Under the pieces are notes generated by a model. That model did not search any database. It was not told where the DNA came from and saw nothing but the letters and a program-made list of their open reading frames with translations. A stretch of 64,000 nucleotides of DNA from Procambarus clarkii (Eukaryota; Arthropoda; Malacostraca; Decapoda; Cambaridae), in contig NC_091217.1 of NCBI RefSeq assembly GCF_040958095.1, positions 13,636,354-13,700,353 on the forward strand, read 5' to 3'. Position numbers and translations under genes: made by a program. This document shows, piece after piece, positions 47,337-58,665 of the stretch. Position 1 is the first letter of the stretch; each line of letters starts with the position of its first letter.

Positions 47337-48250
47337 ATGTTCTACGGTCCTCTTCCTAAATATTTTCTCCCGGTACATTGCAATCAATGCATGTCAGGGC
47401 TACTGGACAGGAGTTCAGGCCCTCCTGGCTTTCCCTTTCTAGAATATCGATGTTAAGAGTTCCCGGTCTCCTAATGTCTGGCTGTTGAGGTCTCTACTGT
47501 AGCATTATGTAACCAGGTTAGTGGCTTGCACACTGTTCCCGCAGGGTTGGTCACCTCTCATTGCTTCTGGCACATTTACTTCTGATATTTGCTTCATTAT
47601 TTCAACCTAACCTTAATGTTAGTCATCATTGTGTTATCTGTCAGTTATGGTCTATAACCAGACTAGCCAGGCAGTACCTCGTCCCATCTAGGGAGACCTT
47701 CTAGCCACATTCTGTGAAATATTCATTCAACTTTTTGTCTGAAATTACTATCTTAGAAACGTTATCAAGCTGTATACCAATACTGAAATTATTCATTAAT
47801 TGGCTGACACTATATTTATGTTACTTGTGTGTGTTTAAGCTACCATTCCAAGGTGTTAAACAACTTTTAACCAGCGACTAGGCTCCACACACACACACAG
47901 CCATATCAAATTTAGGAATGACGACGCCGCAAGCCAGTTTTGATGTCAGAGACGAGACAGTGAAACATGAATTGCGTTTACCGCAGACTTTGTATATAAG
48001 AGAACAACATAATAATACTTCCTCAAAATGCATCCGGAGTCTGCCAGTGCAGACCGCTTATCACATGCCTCTGTATGACTAACCATCCTGTGTGATGGGG
48101 ATTTTTTAGCATCACCTAGTTAGCTTTTTTGACACACTGTACTCCACTTCATCTAGTCTAGGGTAGCTGCACTAATGCAGATGTACCTCATCTTAATAAA
48201 AAAAAAAATAATAATAATACTTCATGTAATTGAAAACCTCTCCTACAAGA
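47337..48250 (+). other. Unassigned DNA ending in a retroelement-like tail
   Basis: No gene is found. The right end (about 47940-48220) resembles the 3' end of a non-LTR element: CTGCACTAATGCAGATGTACC, a palindrome-containing phrase, is followed by CTCATCTTAATA, a run of about 11 A and (AAT)4 at 48197-48221. The identity of the element is unknown. Confidence 0.4.
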
Positions 48251-48339
48251 TCGACAGCTAGGTGGCGCAATGGCCCTTACTAAAATCATGCCCAGTCACC
48301 CAAACCCGCAGCAACGCGTTCCACTGACCTCCGGCCGAG

Positions 48340-48400
48340 CAAGAGACAGCTGGCCGAGCAAGAGACAGCCGGCCGAGCAAGAGACAGCCGGCACCTCTCG
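48340..48400. repeat. 18-bp repeat GGCCGAGCAAGAGACAGC (3 copies)
   Basis: Three near-identical copies with CTGGCC/CCGGCC junctions, just upstream of the 36-bp array. Confidence 0.85.
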
Positions 48401-48455
48401 GCCGGCCTCGCACACAGTCTTACCAGCCAAAGATCCAATCGGAAAAAGGAAAATA

Positions 48456-48672
48456 TCGACCACCTTGGCTGTGCCCCCAGCGAGGAGCGCGCCGACCACC
48501 TTGGCTGTGCCCCCAGCGAGGAGCGCGCCGACCACCTTGGCTGTGCCCCCAGCGAGGAGCGCGCCGACCACCTTGGCTGTGCCCCCAGCGAGGAGCGCGC
48601 CGACCACCTTGGCTGTGCCCCCAGCGAGGAGCGCGCCGACCACCTTGGCTGTGCCCCCAGCGAGGAGCGCGC
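48456..48672. repeat. 36-bp minisatellite (6 copies)
   Basis: The unit is ACCACCTTGGCTGTGCCCCC plus AGCGAGGAGCGCGCCG, in six near-perfect copies. Since 36 is divisible by 3, frames stay open on both strands (TTLAVPPARSAP repeated, plus strand 48270-48728). An ATG precedes it, so a small repetitive protein cannot be fully excluded, but there is no supporting context. Confidence 0.92.
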
Positions 48673-49144
48673 CAGGCATCTTAACAATCCGGCCAACTAA
48701 AGAATGCCAGACTCAAGGCTCAAAATAGTGTCACGTTTTCAGGGTCTGAAGACTGACCAGGCAGCGAGACGTCCACTTTGTCAAGAGACGTCTCGCCTGC
48801 CTGAGGGCGTCTCCCGCTCTCGTCTACTGAGAGGTAGACGAGGATAGTAGTATCAGAGCTGTGTCTTAGCTGAGTGGCCTGAGGCACTCAGGAGAACACG
48901 GTGACAAGGGTCCCTCAGTCAGCTATTTAAGGTATTAGCTAATGGTGTAAAGGGTAAATAATATATATAATTAGTCAGACAATTGATATAAAGTACAGAG
49001 TGACGTTGGAGCCATCTGATGACCCAGAACTTTAACTTAGTAAGTTAACCTCATTTCCTTCATCGCCTCCGTGAAGCTGGGTCACACCGCTGGCCAGGTG
49101 GACCAGCTGCTGGTGTGGTCCAGGTGGACCAGCTGCTGGTGCCG
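48673..49144. other. Gene-free stretch with hairpins
   Basis: Two hairpins are visible: CAGGCAGCGAGACGTC (48758-48773) pairs with GACGTCTCGCCTGCCTG (48786-48802) with one bulged base, and CTCGTCTAC pairs with GTAGACGAG (about 48818-48841). Before the next array, AGGTGGACCAGCTGCTGGTG occurs twice. Confidence 0.7.
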
Positions 49145-51873
49145 GGCGTGGCAACATGGTGGCGGGCGTGGCAACATGGTGGCGGGCGTGGCAACATGGT
49201 GGCGGGCGTGGCAACATGGTGGCGGGCGTGGCAACATGGTGGCGGGCGTGGCAACATGGTGGCGGGCGTGGCAACATGGTGGCGGGCGTGGCAACATGGT
49301 GGCGGGCGTGGCAACATGGTGGCGGGCGTGGCAACATGGTGGCGGGCGTGGCAACATGGTGGCGGGCGTGGCAACATGGTGGCGGGCGTGGCAACATGGT
49401 GGCGGGCGTGGCAACATGGTGGCGGGCGTGGCAACATGGTGGCGGGCGTGGCAACATGGTGGCGGGCGTGGCAACATGGTGGCGGGCGTGGCAACATGGT
49501 GGCGGGCGTGGCAACATGGTGGCGGGCGTGGCAACATGGTGGCGGGCGTGGCAACATGGTGGCGGGCGTGGCAACATGGTGGCGGGCGTGGCAACATGGT
49601 GGCGGGCGTGGCAACATGGTGGCGGGCGTGGCAACATGGTGGCGGGCGTGGCAACATGGTGGCGGGCGTGGCAACATGGTGGCGGGCGTGGCAACATGGT
49701 GGCGGGCGTGGCAACATGGTGGCGGGCGTGGCAACATGGTGGCGGGCGTGGCAACATGGTGGCGGGCGTGGCAACATGGTGGCGGGCGTGGCAACATGGT
49801 GGCGGGCGTGGCAACATGGTGGCGGGCGTGGCAACATGGTGGCGGGCGTGGCAACATGGTGGCGGGCGTGGCAACATGGTGGCGGGCGTGGCAACATGGT
49901 GGCGGGCGTGGCAACATGGTGGCGGGCGTGGCAACATGGTGGCGGGCGTGGCAACATGGTGGCGGGCGTGGCAACATGGTGGCGGGCGTGGCAACATGGT
50001 GGCGGGCGTGGCAACATGGTGGCGGGCGTGGCAACATGGTGGCGGGCGTGGCAACATGGTGGCGGGCGTGGCAACATGGTGGCGGGCGTGGCAACATGGT
50101 GGCGGGCGTGGCAACATGGTGGCGGGCGTGGCAACATGGTGGCGGGCGTGGCAACATGGTGGCGGGCGTGGCAACATGGTGGCGGGCGTGGCAACATGGT
50201 GGCGGGCGTGGCAACATGGTGGCGGGCGTGGCAACATGGTGGCGGGCGTGGCAACATGGTGGCGGGCGTGGCAACATGGTGGCGGGCGTGGCAACATGGT
50301 GGCGGGCGTGGCAACATGGTGGCGGGCGTGGCAACATGGTGGCGGGCGTGGCAACATGGTGGCGGGCGTGGCAACATGGTGGCGGGCGTGGCAACATGGT
50401 GGCGGGCGTGGCAACATGGTGGCGGGCGTGGCAACATGGTGGCGGGCGTGGCAACATGGTGGCGGGCGTGGCAACATGGTGGCGGGCGTGGCAACATGGT
50501 GGCGGGCGTGGCAACATGGTGGCGGGCGTGGCAACATGGTGGCGGGCGTGGCAACATGGTGGCGGGCGTGGCAACATGGTGGCGGGCGTGGCAACATGGT
50601 GGCGGGCGTGGCAACATGGTGGCGGGCGTGGCAACATGGTGGCGGGCGTGGCAACATGGTGGCGGGCGTGGCAACATGGTGGCGGGCGTGGCAACATGGT
50701 GGCGGGCGTGGCAACATGGTGGCGGGCGTGGCAACATGGTGGCGGGCGTGGCAACATGGTGGCGGGCGTGGCAACATGGTGGCGGGCGTGGCAACATGGT
50801 GGCGGGCGTGGCAACATGGTGGCGGGCGTGGCAAACATGGTGGCGGGCGTGGCAACATGGTGGCGGGCGTGGCAACATGGTGGCGGGCGTGGCAACATGG
50901 TGGCGGGCGTGGCAACATGGTGGCGGGCGTGGCAACATGGTGGCGGGCGTGGCAACATGGTGGCGGGCGTGGCAACATGGTGGCGGGCGTGGCAACATGG
51001 TGGCGGGCGTGGCAACATGGTGGCGGGCGTGGCAACATGGTGGCGGGCGTGGCAACATGGTGGCGGGCGTGGCAACATGGTGGCGGGCGTGGCAACATGG
51101 TGGCGGGCGTGGCAACATGGTGGCGGGCGTGGCAACATGGTGGCGGGCGTGGCAACATGGTGGCGGGCGTGGCAACATGGTGGCGGGCGTGGCAACATGG
51201 TGGCGGGCGTGGCAACATGGTGGCGGGCGTGGCAACATGGTGGCGGGCGTGGCAACATGGTGGCGGGCGTGGCAACATGGTGGCGGGCGTGGCAACATGG
51301 TGGCGGGCGTGGCAACATGGTGGCGGGCGTGGCAACATGGTGGCGGGCGTGGCAACATGGTGGCGGGCGTGGCAACATGGTGGCGGGCGTGGCAACATGG
51401 TGGCGGGCGTGGCAACATGGTGGCGGGCGTGGCAACATGGTGGCGGGCGTGGCAACATGGTGGCGGGCGTGGCAACATGGTGGCGGGCGTGGCAACATGG
51501 TGGCGGGCGTGGCAACATGGTGGCGGGCGTGGCAACATGGTGGCGGGCGTGGCAACATGGTGGCGGGCGTGGCAACATGGTGGCGGGCGTGGCAACATGG
51601 TGGCGGGCGTGGCAACATGGTGGCGGGCGTGGCAACATGGTGGCGGGCGTGGCAACATGGTGGCGGGCGTGGCAACATGGTGGCGGGCGTGGCAACATGG
51701 TGGCGGGCGTGGGAACATGGTGGCGGGCGTGGGAACATGGTGGCGGGCGTGGGAACATGGTGGCGGGCGTGGGAACATGGTGGCGGGCGTGAGAACATGG
51801 TGGCGGGCGTGGGAACATGGTGGTGCGCGTGGGAACATGGTGGCGGGCGTGGGAACATGATGGCGGGCGTGGG
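49145..51873. repeat. 20-bp minisatellite, ~136 near-perfect copies
   Basis: The unit is GGCGGGCGTGGCAACATGGT. Copies are identical over about 2.5 kb except for one extra A at about 50834 (GCAAACATGG), which shifts the frame. The last ~160 bp carry GTGGGAACATGG, one GTGAGAACATGG and one GGTGCGCG variant, so variants are confined to the right edge. Long frames (up to 1060 codons) on both strands are artefacts. G-rich and CpG-rich. Confidence 0.98.
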
Positions 51874-51999
51874 AAAGTTATTAAACCTCGATAAATCAAT
51901 GTGAGGATCGTTGTAAAAACCCGCATTGGACACTTATGCAAATATTCCCGCGGACCCGAGGTGTGTCCCCCCCCCCCCCTGTACGTCCACGGATGAGCA

Positions 52000-53460
52000 G
52001 AGTCACCCACCAGACACAGGAGGAGAGGAGAGTCACCCACCAGACACAGGAGGAGAGGAGAGTCACCCACCAGACACAGGAGGAGAGGAGAGTCAACAAC
52101 CAGACACAGGAGGAGAGGAGAGTCAACAACCAGACACAGGAGGAGAGGAGAGTCAACCAGACACAGGAGAGGAGAGTCAACAACCAGACACAGGAGGAGA
52201 GGAGAGTCAACCACCAGACACAGGAGGAGAGGAGAGTCAACCAGACACAGGAGGAGAGGAGAGTCAACAACCAGACACAGGAGGAGAGGAGAGGAGAGTC
52301 AACAACCAGACACAGGAGGAGAGGAGAGTCACCCACCAGACACAGGAGGAGAGGAGAGTCACCCACCAGACACAGGAGGAGAGGAGAGTCAACAACCAGA
52401 CACAGGAGGAGAGGAGAGTCAACAACCAGACACAGGAGGAGAGGAGAGTCACCCACCAGACACAGGAGGAGAGGAGAGTCAACAACCAGACACAGGAGGA
52501 GAGGAGAGTCAACAACCAGACACAGGAGGAGAGGAGAGTCAACAACCAGACAGGAGGAGAGGAGAGTCAACAACCAGACACAGGAGGAGAGGAGAGTCAA
52601 CCACCAGACACAGGAGGAGAGGAGAGTCAACAACCAGACACAGGAGGAGAGGAGAGTCAACAACCAGACACAGGAGGAGAGGAGAGTCAACAACCAGACA
52701 CAGGAGGAGAGGAGAGTCAACAACCAGACACAGGAGGAGAGGAGAGTCAACAACCAGACACAGGAGGAGAGGAGAGTCAACAACCAGACACAGGAGGAGA
52801 GGAGAGTCAACAACCAGACACAGGAGGAGAGGAGAGTCACCCACCAGACACAGGAGGAGAGGAGAGTCAACAACCAGACACAGGAGGAGAGGAGAGTCAA
52901 CAACCAGACACAGGAGGAGAGGAGAGTCAACAACCAGACAGGAGGAGAGGAGAGTCAACAACCAGACACAGGAGGAGAGGAGAGTCAACCACCAGACACA
53001 GGAGGAGAGGAGAGTCAACAACCAGACACAGGAGGAGAGGAGAGTCAACAACCAGACACAGGAGGAGAGGAGTGTCAACACCCAGACACAGGAGGAGAGG
53101 AGTGTCAACACCCAGACACAGGAGGAGAGGAGAGTCAACACCCAGACACAGGAGGAGAGGAGAGTCAACAACCAGACACAGGAGGAGAGGAGAGTCAACA
53201 ACCAGACACAGGAGGAGAGGAGTGTCAACACCCAGACACAGGAGGAGAGGAGTGTCAACACCCAGACACAGGAGGAGAGGAGTGTCAACACCCAGACACA
53301 GGAGGAGAGGAGTGTCAACACCCAGACACAGGAGGAGAGGAGTGTCAACACCCAGACACAGAAGGAGAGGAGTGTCAACACATAGACACAGAAGGAGAGG
53401 AGAGTCAACAACCAGACACAGGAGGAGAGTCAACCAGACACAGGAGGAGAGGAGCTGCAT
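52000..53460. repeat. 30-bp purine-rich minisatellite (~48 copies)
   Basis: The unit is CAGACACAGGAGGAGAGGAG plus AGTCAACAAC. Variants: AGTCACCCAC, AGTCAACCAC, and TGTCAACACC (clustered from 53070). Occasional deletions (CAGACAGGAGG, AGTCAACCAGACAC) occur. The period is a multiple of 3, so frames are open in several phases; no coding evidence. Confidence 0.96.
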
Positions 53461-53540
53461 CACACAGAGCCGCCACAGATCTCAATAATCAATGTTCAAC
53501 AGGTTTACTTTATCACAGTTTGTCCGTGTCAATGTTAGGC

Positions 53541-53588
53541 GAGACGTCCCGTCTCTTCTATACGAGACGGGACGTCTCGTATAGAAGA
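53541..53588. repeat. Two overlapping perfect hairpins (GAGACGTCCC...)
   Basis: GAGACGTCCCGTCTC (53541-53555) pairs with 53564-53578 across an 8-base loop. TCTTCTATACGAGAC (53554-53568) pairs with 53574-53588. The two foldings are mutually exclusive. A 12-bp repeat AAAAGCTTTTCA follows (53594-53634). Confidence 0.88.
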
Positions 53589-54390
53589 GACGTCAAAAAG
53601 CTTTTCAAAAGCTTTTCAAAAGCTTTTCAAAAGCTCGTATGCGCTCTGTGGCCAAAAACCGACGCAATTCAAAAGGAAAATAACAAAAGGGCTCACAAAA
53701 GTAAGGTAATGTAACGTTTTCTGTTTGAGTCCTCCGGCGTACTCGGTGACGTTAGGAGAGGAACTTTCAATTAACGTTTTTGCATGATGTTTTGAAACTT
53801 TAAAATTATTATTATTATTAACATCTTTATTGACAAAATTAATTACAATTTTGCCTAATCTGAGGATTTTGATAGGTCTTATTAAAGTGAGGATAATGCT
53901 AGTATTCACTGTCACGCAGGACAGAGGGTCATACATAAGACAATAGGTCTAAACTGTAGGCTGAAGCACATATATATCATTGTTACAATCACTGTTTTAA
54001 TGTATGGATACGTGAAAACAACTTTCTATTGTGCACTGCCACACAAGGGCAGGGATGGGTTCATAAGTGATACAGCTTAGAAGTAATATAAATAAAAATT
54101 GTTCATTCTTTAAAATGGACAAGCAAATTTTGGGTAAATTGTTAGGATGTCGTCCAGAACACCTGAGTCAATAAAATAGTTACACAGTTGGTGGTACAAG
54201 AGGCCAGGAGGTCTAAAGTCCTTAGAATTCCCTGCCCTCTTAACCTACCAGAGGAACATTAACTTACTGTTTTGGAAAAAAAAATCCAAAATATATTTTC
54301 AATTTTTTTTCGTTTCCAAATTACGTCCATTTTCGGCCATACGGGTAAACGACCGGATTCAGACGTGATTTGTAGGAGGACAGAATGGGG
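53575..54390 (+). mobile_element. MITE-like element, copy 1 (interrupted)
   Basis: This aligns to the reverse complement of the element at 58666-59021. Shared blocks include CTCGTATGCGC, CTCACAAAAGT, CGTTTTCTGTTTGA, ACTTTCAATTAAC, AACCTA, ACTTACTGTT, CAAATTACGTCCA and GGTAAACG. The copy is split by about 420 bp of other DNA (53803-54222). Outer ends are blurred on the left by the hairpin/12-bp repeat. No coding capacity. Confidence 0.78.
53803..54222 (-). mobile_element. ~420-bp insertion inside the MITE copy
   Basis: The alignment with the MITE copy at 58666-59021 breaks after AACTTTA and resumes at AGAATT. The insert begins with (ATT)4-5 on the plus strand, which reads as an (AAT)n tail on the minus strand and suggests a retroposed fragment. 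It contains CAATAAAATAG-like phrases but no recognisable protein. Confidence 0.6.
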
Positions 54391-54439
54391 AGGGACCCCC
54401 CCCCCCTTGGTCGCCGGTATCTCTCGAGTTAAACCACGC

Positions 54440-54560
54440 TCACTGTGTGGTTGGAGGGGGGGGAGGAGGAGGGGAGAGAGGGAGAGAGGGGGAGAGAGGG
54501 GGACAGAGTGGGACAGAGTGGGACAGAGTGGGACAGAGTGAGAGAGTGAGACAGAGTGAG
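54440..54560. repeat. Purine-rich GGGAGAGAGG/GGGACAGAGT repeats
   Basis: GA-rich repeats with a 10-bp unit (TGGGACAGAG) at about 54508-54545, followed by (CA)5. Confidence 0.85.
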
Positions 54561-54589
54561 ACACACACACACACACCATATACCACAAC

Positions 54590-54795
54590 CACCACCAACA
54601 CATCACCACATCACCGTCACACCACCATCAAACCACCACCATCCACCACACCACCACCACCATCCACCACACACCACCACCACCATCCACCACACACCAC
54701 CACCACCATCCACCACACACCACCACCACCATCCACCACACACCACCATCCACCACAGCACCACCACCATCCACCACCACCACCATCCACCACAG
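54590..54795. repeat. CCACCATCCACCACACA minisatellite
   Basis: Repeats of CACCACCACCATCCACCACA, ~22 bp, with length variation. Confidence 0.85.
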
Positions 54796-54924
54796 TTGCC
54801 TCAGTAATGGCAAAGTTCTGCCTCACCAGAGCCAGTCATTCAGGAAACGTAATTATGTCAACGCATCCTCCTTGCAAATGGCTTCCGGCTCCCCGACACA
54901 CCGAGCCCTCCCCCCTACCCTCCA

Positions 54925-55046
54925 CCCCCCCCCCCCACCCTTCCCGGCGTGGTTGTATCCCCCCCCCACCCTCCCAGCGTGGTTGTATCCCCCCCCCACC
55001 CTTCCCGGCGTGGTTGTATCCCCCCCCCCCCACCCTCCCAGCGTGG
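54925..55046. repeat. ~32-bp minisatellite (GCGTGGTTGTATCCCCC)
   Basis: About four units of GCGTGGTTGTATC, C runs and CACCCT(T)CCC(GG/AG). It abuts LINE-like sequence that begins GCAAGCACAGAACTTC. Confidence 0.85.
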
Positions 55047-56310
55047 TTGTTCTTTGCAAGCACAGAACTTCTGTGCACTCTTTCAATACGCATGGTGAGA
55101 TTCTGTATGGAGCAACAGTCTTTCTCACGTCCAAATCCAACACATGCCTCTTTACTTCAACTTAGGTAATTTTGAACCTGTCCAAAGCTGCCTGGTTTAC
55201 CGCACCTCTCCTAGCTCAAGACTTCGTCTTGAAGTCCACCTATTGTGAAGACCTCCTCGAATCTCTGGTAGAGTTCTTAACACACCTCTTTGTCATTCTC
55301 TGTATACCTCTCCTCACCCATTTTAAGTTTCATTACTTGTTCTTTCACTGTTGTTTTCCTCCTGATATGTTTGTGGAGCAGCTTTCGATCGGTCTTGGCT
55401 TTGTTTTCTATATCATTTTCATACTGTCTCTGTGCTTCTCTTTTCTTCTCACACTAACATACTCGTTCCTGGTTCTCTGGTATCTCTCTGCTTTCTGCTG
55501 TTCTGTTATTTTGGAAGTTCCTCCACGCCCTTTTTCCCCATTCTGTGCTGCCATACTTGCCCTATTAAACCACGGACTCTTCTTTTGCATCTCACTTTTT
55601 TCTTTTGGGCCGGGATAAATCTGTTTACTGCCTCCTGACACTTTTGGGTGACAGAACCCAACATGTCTTGTACGGTCTGAATTCTTAGTTCTGTGTCCCA
55701 CGGTATTTCTTAGGAATTTTCAAATTTCCTCATAATTTGCCTCTCTATATGCCAGCCCCTTGTTTTCTAGTTCTTTCGGGGGACAAATTAATGCCAGCTC
55801 TACCAGGTACTCAAATGTGATCACTCATTCACATACACTGTGATCACTCATTCCCACTGGGGCTTCTTCCAGGTTGATTTTCCTCCTGTCAGAGTCGTTC
55901 AGAGTGAATACTAGATGAAGTCTCGGTGGTTCATCGTTGTCTTTCATTCTTGTGGGTCCCCCCTGACATGCTGGCCCAAAATGTTTCTTGTTGTCTCCTC
56001 CAATAGTTTAACTCTCCATGTTTCCTCACCTCCATGCGGTTTCTTGTGGTCCTGTATGTCACTAGGGTCGACCTCAGGGCCGGCCTATGTGGCACTCCTC
56101 CCCTTCTCTCTTCACTACAATATTACCCCCTTCACTGTCACCTTTTGCTCTCTTCCTCACCCGACAGAGAACTCTTCCAGACACACAGACCTGCTTCAAT
56201 AGCCGAGAAGAGTTCCACACAAGTCTTGTGTGGAACTGTGTTGAATGCTCTCTGGTAACCGAGAAAGACGCGGTCTTAACTGGCATGCCCAGAAGCATTG
56301 TCATGCCTTA
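55047..56310 (-). mobile_element. Highly decayed LINE relics, minus strand
   Basis: Several LINE pieces remain in broken frames. 56290-56120 reads FNTVPHKTCVELF (RT motif A region). 55960-55830 reads LVFTLNDSD...PVGMSDHSV (endonuclease C-terminus with the SDH motif). 55650-55410 reads KKSPWFNRASMAA and ERYQRTRNEYVSVRRKE (EN-RT linker). 55120-55050 reads ISPCVLKECTEVLCLQ, matching the ISPWVLKECAEALCL start of the 28-kb LINE. The motif A piece lies 5' of the EN piece on this strand, so at least two insertions or a rearrangement are present. Many stops; inactive. Confidence 0.72.
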
Positions 56311-56401
56311 ATTCCCTGCTGGTGTTTGGAGGTGAACTTGACCAGTTTAAAGTTTTTTGCAAGTCTCGCTCGGAACAAGTTTCCTAATTAGCCTGCAGGA
56401 A

Positions 56402-56492
56402 GGAACCAGTATGTGGCACCTGGTGCCATAGTGTGGCACCTGGTGCCATAGTGTGGCACCTGGTGCCATAGTGTGGCACCTGGTGCCATAGT
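56402..56492. repeat. 20-bp repeat GTGGCACCTGGTGCCATAGT (4 copies)
   Basis: Four tandem copies; each contains the palindrome GGCACCTGGTGCC. Confidence 0.92.
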
Positions 56493-56621
56493 ACGCTTGG
56501 GTCTTGCCAAGAAAGAATTATCAATAAAGCATCGTAAACGGGCCTTATTGAGAGCAATTTTCGCTGTGATGAGACAAGTGTATTGATAATGAGGAGTTTC
56601 CTGTCCCTCAAGCACACGACC

Positions 56622-57415
56622 TTAACCACCAGCACCCGACCTTAACCACCAGCACCCGACCTTAACCACCAGCACCCGACCTTAACCACCAGCACCCGGC
56701 CTTAACCACCACCACCTGGCCTTAACCACCAGCCCCTGGCCTTAACCACCAGCCCCTGGCCTTAACCACCAGCCCCTGACCTTAACCACCAGCCCCTGAC
56801 CTTAACCACCAGCCCCTGACCTTAACCACCAGCCCCTGACCTTAACCACCAGCCCCTGACCTTAACCACCCGCCCCTGACCTTAACCACCAGCCCCTGAC
56901 CTTAACCACCAGCACCTGACCTTAACCACCAGCACCTAACCTTAACCACCAGCACCTGACAACCACCAGACCTTAACCACCAGCACCAGACCTTAACCAC
57001 CAGCACCTGGCCTTAACCACCAGCACCTGGCCTTAACCACCAGCACCTGGCCTTAACCACCAGCACCTGGCCTTAACCACCAGCACCTGGCCTTAACCAC
57101 CAGCACCTGGCCTTAACCACCAGCACCTGGCCTTAACCACCAGCACCTGGCCTTAACCACCAGCACCTGGCCTTAACCACCAGCACCTGGCCTTAACCAC
57201 CAGCACCTGGCCTTAACCACCAGCACCTGGCCTTAACCACCAGCACCTGGCCTTAACCACCAGCACCTGGCCTTAACCACCAGCACCTGACCTTAACCAC
57301 CAGCACCTGACCTTAACCACCAGCACCTGACCTTAACCACCAGCACCTGACCTTAACCACCAGCACCTGACCTTAACCACCAGCACCTGACCTTAACCAC
57401 CAGCACCTGACAACC
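56622..57415. repeat. 20-bp minisatellite CCTTAACCACCAGCACCTGG (~39 copies)
   Basis: Unit variants form zones: GCACCCGA (left), GCCCCTGG/GCCCCTGA (56720-56910), GCACCTGG (57005-57285), GCACCTGA (right). Two deletions with GACAACCACC occur at 56958 and 57408. Confidence 0.96.
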
Positions 57416-57599
57416 ACCTCCCTCATGGTGACCCCAAGACTCACACAAGAGTCCCCACTGAGAGTCACAGCCGCTGGGTTGTGAAGAAGCAGCGGCCTTT
57501 GTTTAAATTTTTCTTTGTGGCACATTCCTTTGTTCCACAAGAAAGCAATTTCAAAATAACTCTTTTCGTGTGAGCGAGACACACTTGCCGGACCACCTG

Positions 57600-57745
57600 G
57601 TCCAGCGTCGCTGATCCACCCTGGCTCGGGCTCCGTCCGCTCCACCCGGGACTCGGGGCTCCGGCCGCGCCACCCGGGTCTCGGGGGCTCCGTCCGCTCC
57701 ACCGGGGACTCGGGGGCTCCGGTGGAGCGGCCGGAGCCCGATTCC
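57600..57745. repeat. GC-rich ~28-30-bp minisatellite
   Basis: About four units of CTCCGTCCGCTCCACCCGG plus GACTCGGGG, with CCGGCCGCGCC variant. The array ends in GGTGGAGCGGCCGGAG, an inverted form of the unit. Confidence 0.8.
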
Positions 57746-57770
57746 CGGTGGTACAGCGACGCCTTGACAA

Positions 57771-58030
57771 CACTCTCGTGATGTGTCAAGGAGAAAAACC
57801 GTAGGAGCCGTGATAAGGATTCGAACCTGTGCTGTGGGTGTTCCCCCACACACGCCCTAGTCAACTATGCCACGACATGGTCAAGAGGACTGCAAGCAGG
57901 AGACGTACATGACTCCAGGTTGATGTCGTGACCTAGTTGACTAGAGCGTGTGTGTGGGAACACCCACAGCACAGGTTCGAATCCTTATCACGGCTCCTAC
58001 GGTTTTTCTCTTTGACACATCACGAGAGTG
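57771..58030. mobile_element. Inverted pair of tRNA-like SINE sequences (108-bp arms)
   Basis: 57771-57878 and 57923-58030 are reverse complements over 108 bp with about 5 mismatches and a 44-bp spacer. Read outward-in on the plus strand, the right arm has an A-box-like GACCTAGTTGACTAGAGCG (57930-57948) and a perfect B box GGTTCGAATCC (57974-57984), with CGTG.../...CACGG able to pair. This is the layout of a tRNA-derived SINE head. Transcripts across both arms would fold into a long hairpin. It could be an inverted SINE dimer or a foldback element; no flanking duplication was found. Confidence 0.8.
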
Positions 58031-58658
58031 TGACTACTCTGTGTAAACACAAATATGACAATACATAGGACTGGTTTAGTTACAAAACAAATAATTAAGA
58101 TTATCTATGCCCACCAATATAATAATAAAAGCCAAACTCTCCTATTTTGAAAATAGTTTTAAAGAAGCAAGAGTAAACATGAAAAGCACATGGGAAACCA
58201 CCTCTGATATTCGAGGGTGTAAACAACCAATCACTTAAACATTACATTTTGCAAGGATGGTTGCACACTAGCAACGGACTTATAAACTACAAGTGATTTG
58301 AATTGTTTTTCTTCAATTCGCATCAACCTTGCTGGAAATATCCCAGAGACCCCAGACATACATTTTTACATCTCACTGGTAGCTATCCCAGCTCCTTATT
58401 TCTTTTCCCAGTTTAAATCAAAGCTGTGAACATTAATGAAATACCAACTATGGTATACATAAGTGCTGTTCATGCCCCTGCTCCAGACATAGCGCTACTG
58501 TTCAACAACTCTCTAACTCTCAAGAGCGGTGAACATAGACGCAGTCAACAAGAGGATCACCAAGGCCCCAGCGCTGCCTTTGGCAGATTCCGTAAGAATG
58601 TCTGAGAGCGGCGGGCCTCAGCCTTACCACCATACTGAAGGTCCTACCGTTCGATGGT
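58031..58658. other. Unassigned, gene-free stretch
   Basis: AT-rich; no coding or RNA signal recognised. Confidence 0.5.
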
Positions 58659-58665
58659 ACTGACC

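Noticed and set aside
48270..48728. A possible 152-codon repetitive protein with a 12-residue repeat
   Set aside because: The repeat is a 36-bp minisatellite with open frames on both strands; no promoter, splice or domain support.
49032..52214. Open frames of 870-1060 codons on both strands over the 20-bp array
   Set aside because: The unit has no stop in any frame; overlapping long frames on both strands and in several phases are expected from tandem repetition.
52000..53714. A 592-codon frame with a non-repetitive C-terminus after the 30-bp array
   Set aside because: Three-fold period keeps the frame open; the tail runs into hairpin and MITE sequence with no domain similarity.
55172..55618. 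A 148-codon plus-strand frame with hydrophobic segments that looks like a membrane protein
   Set aside because: It is the antisense of LINE linker sequence; hydrophobicity follows from the complement of Lys/Glu-rich codons.
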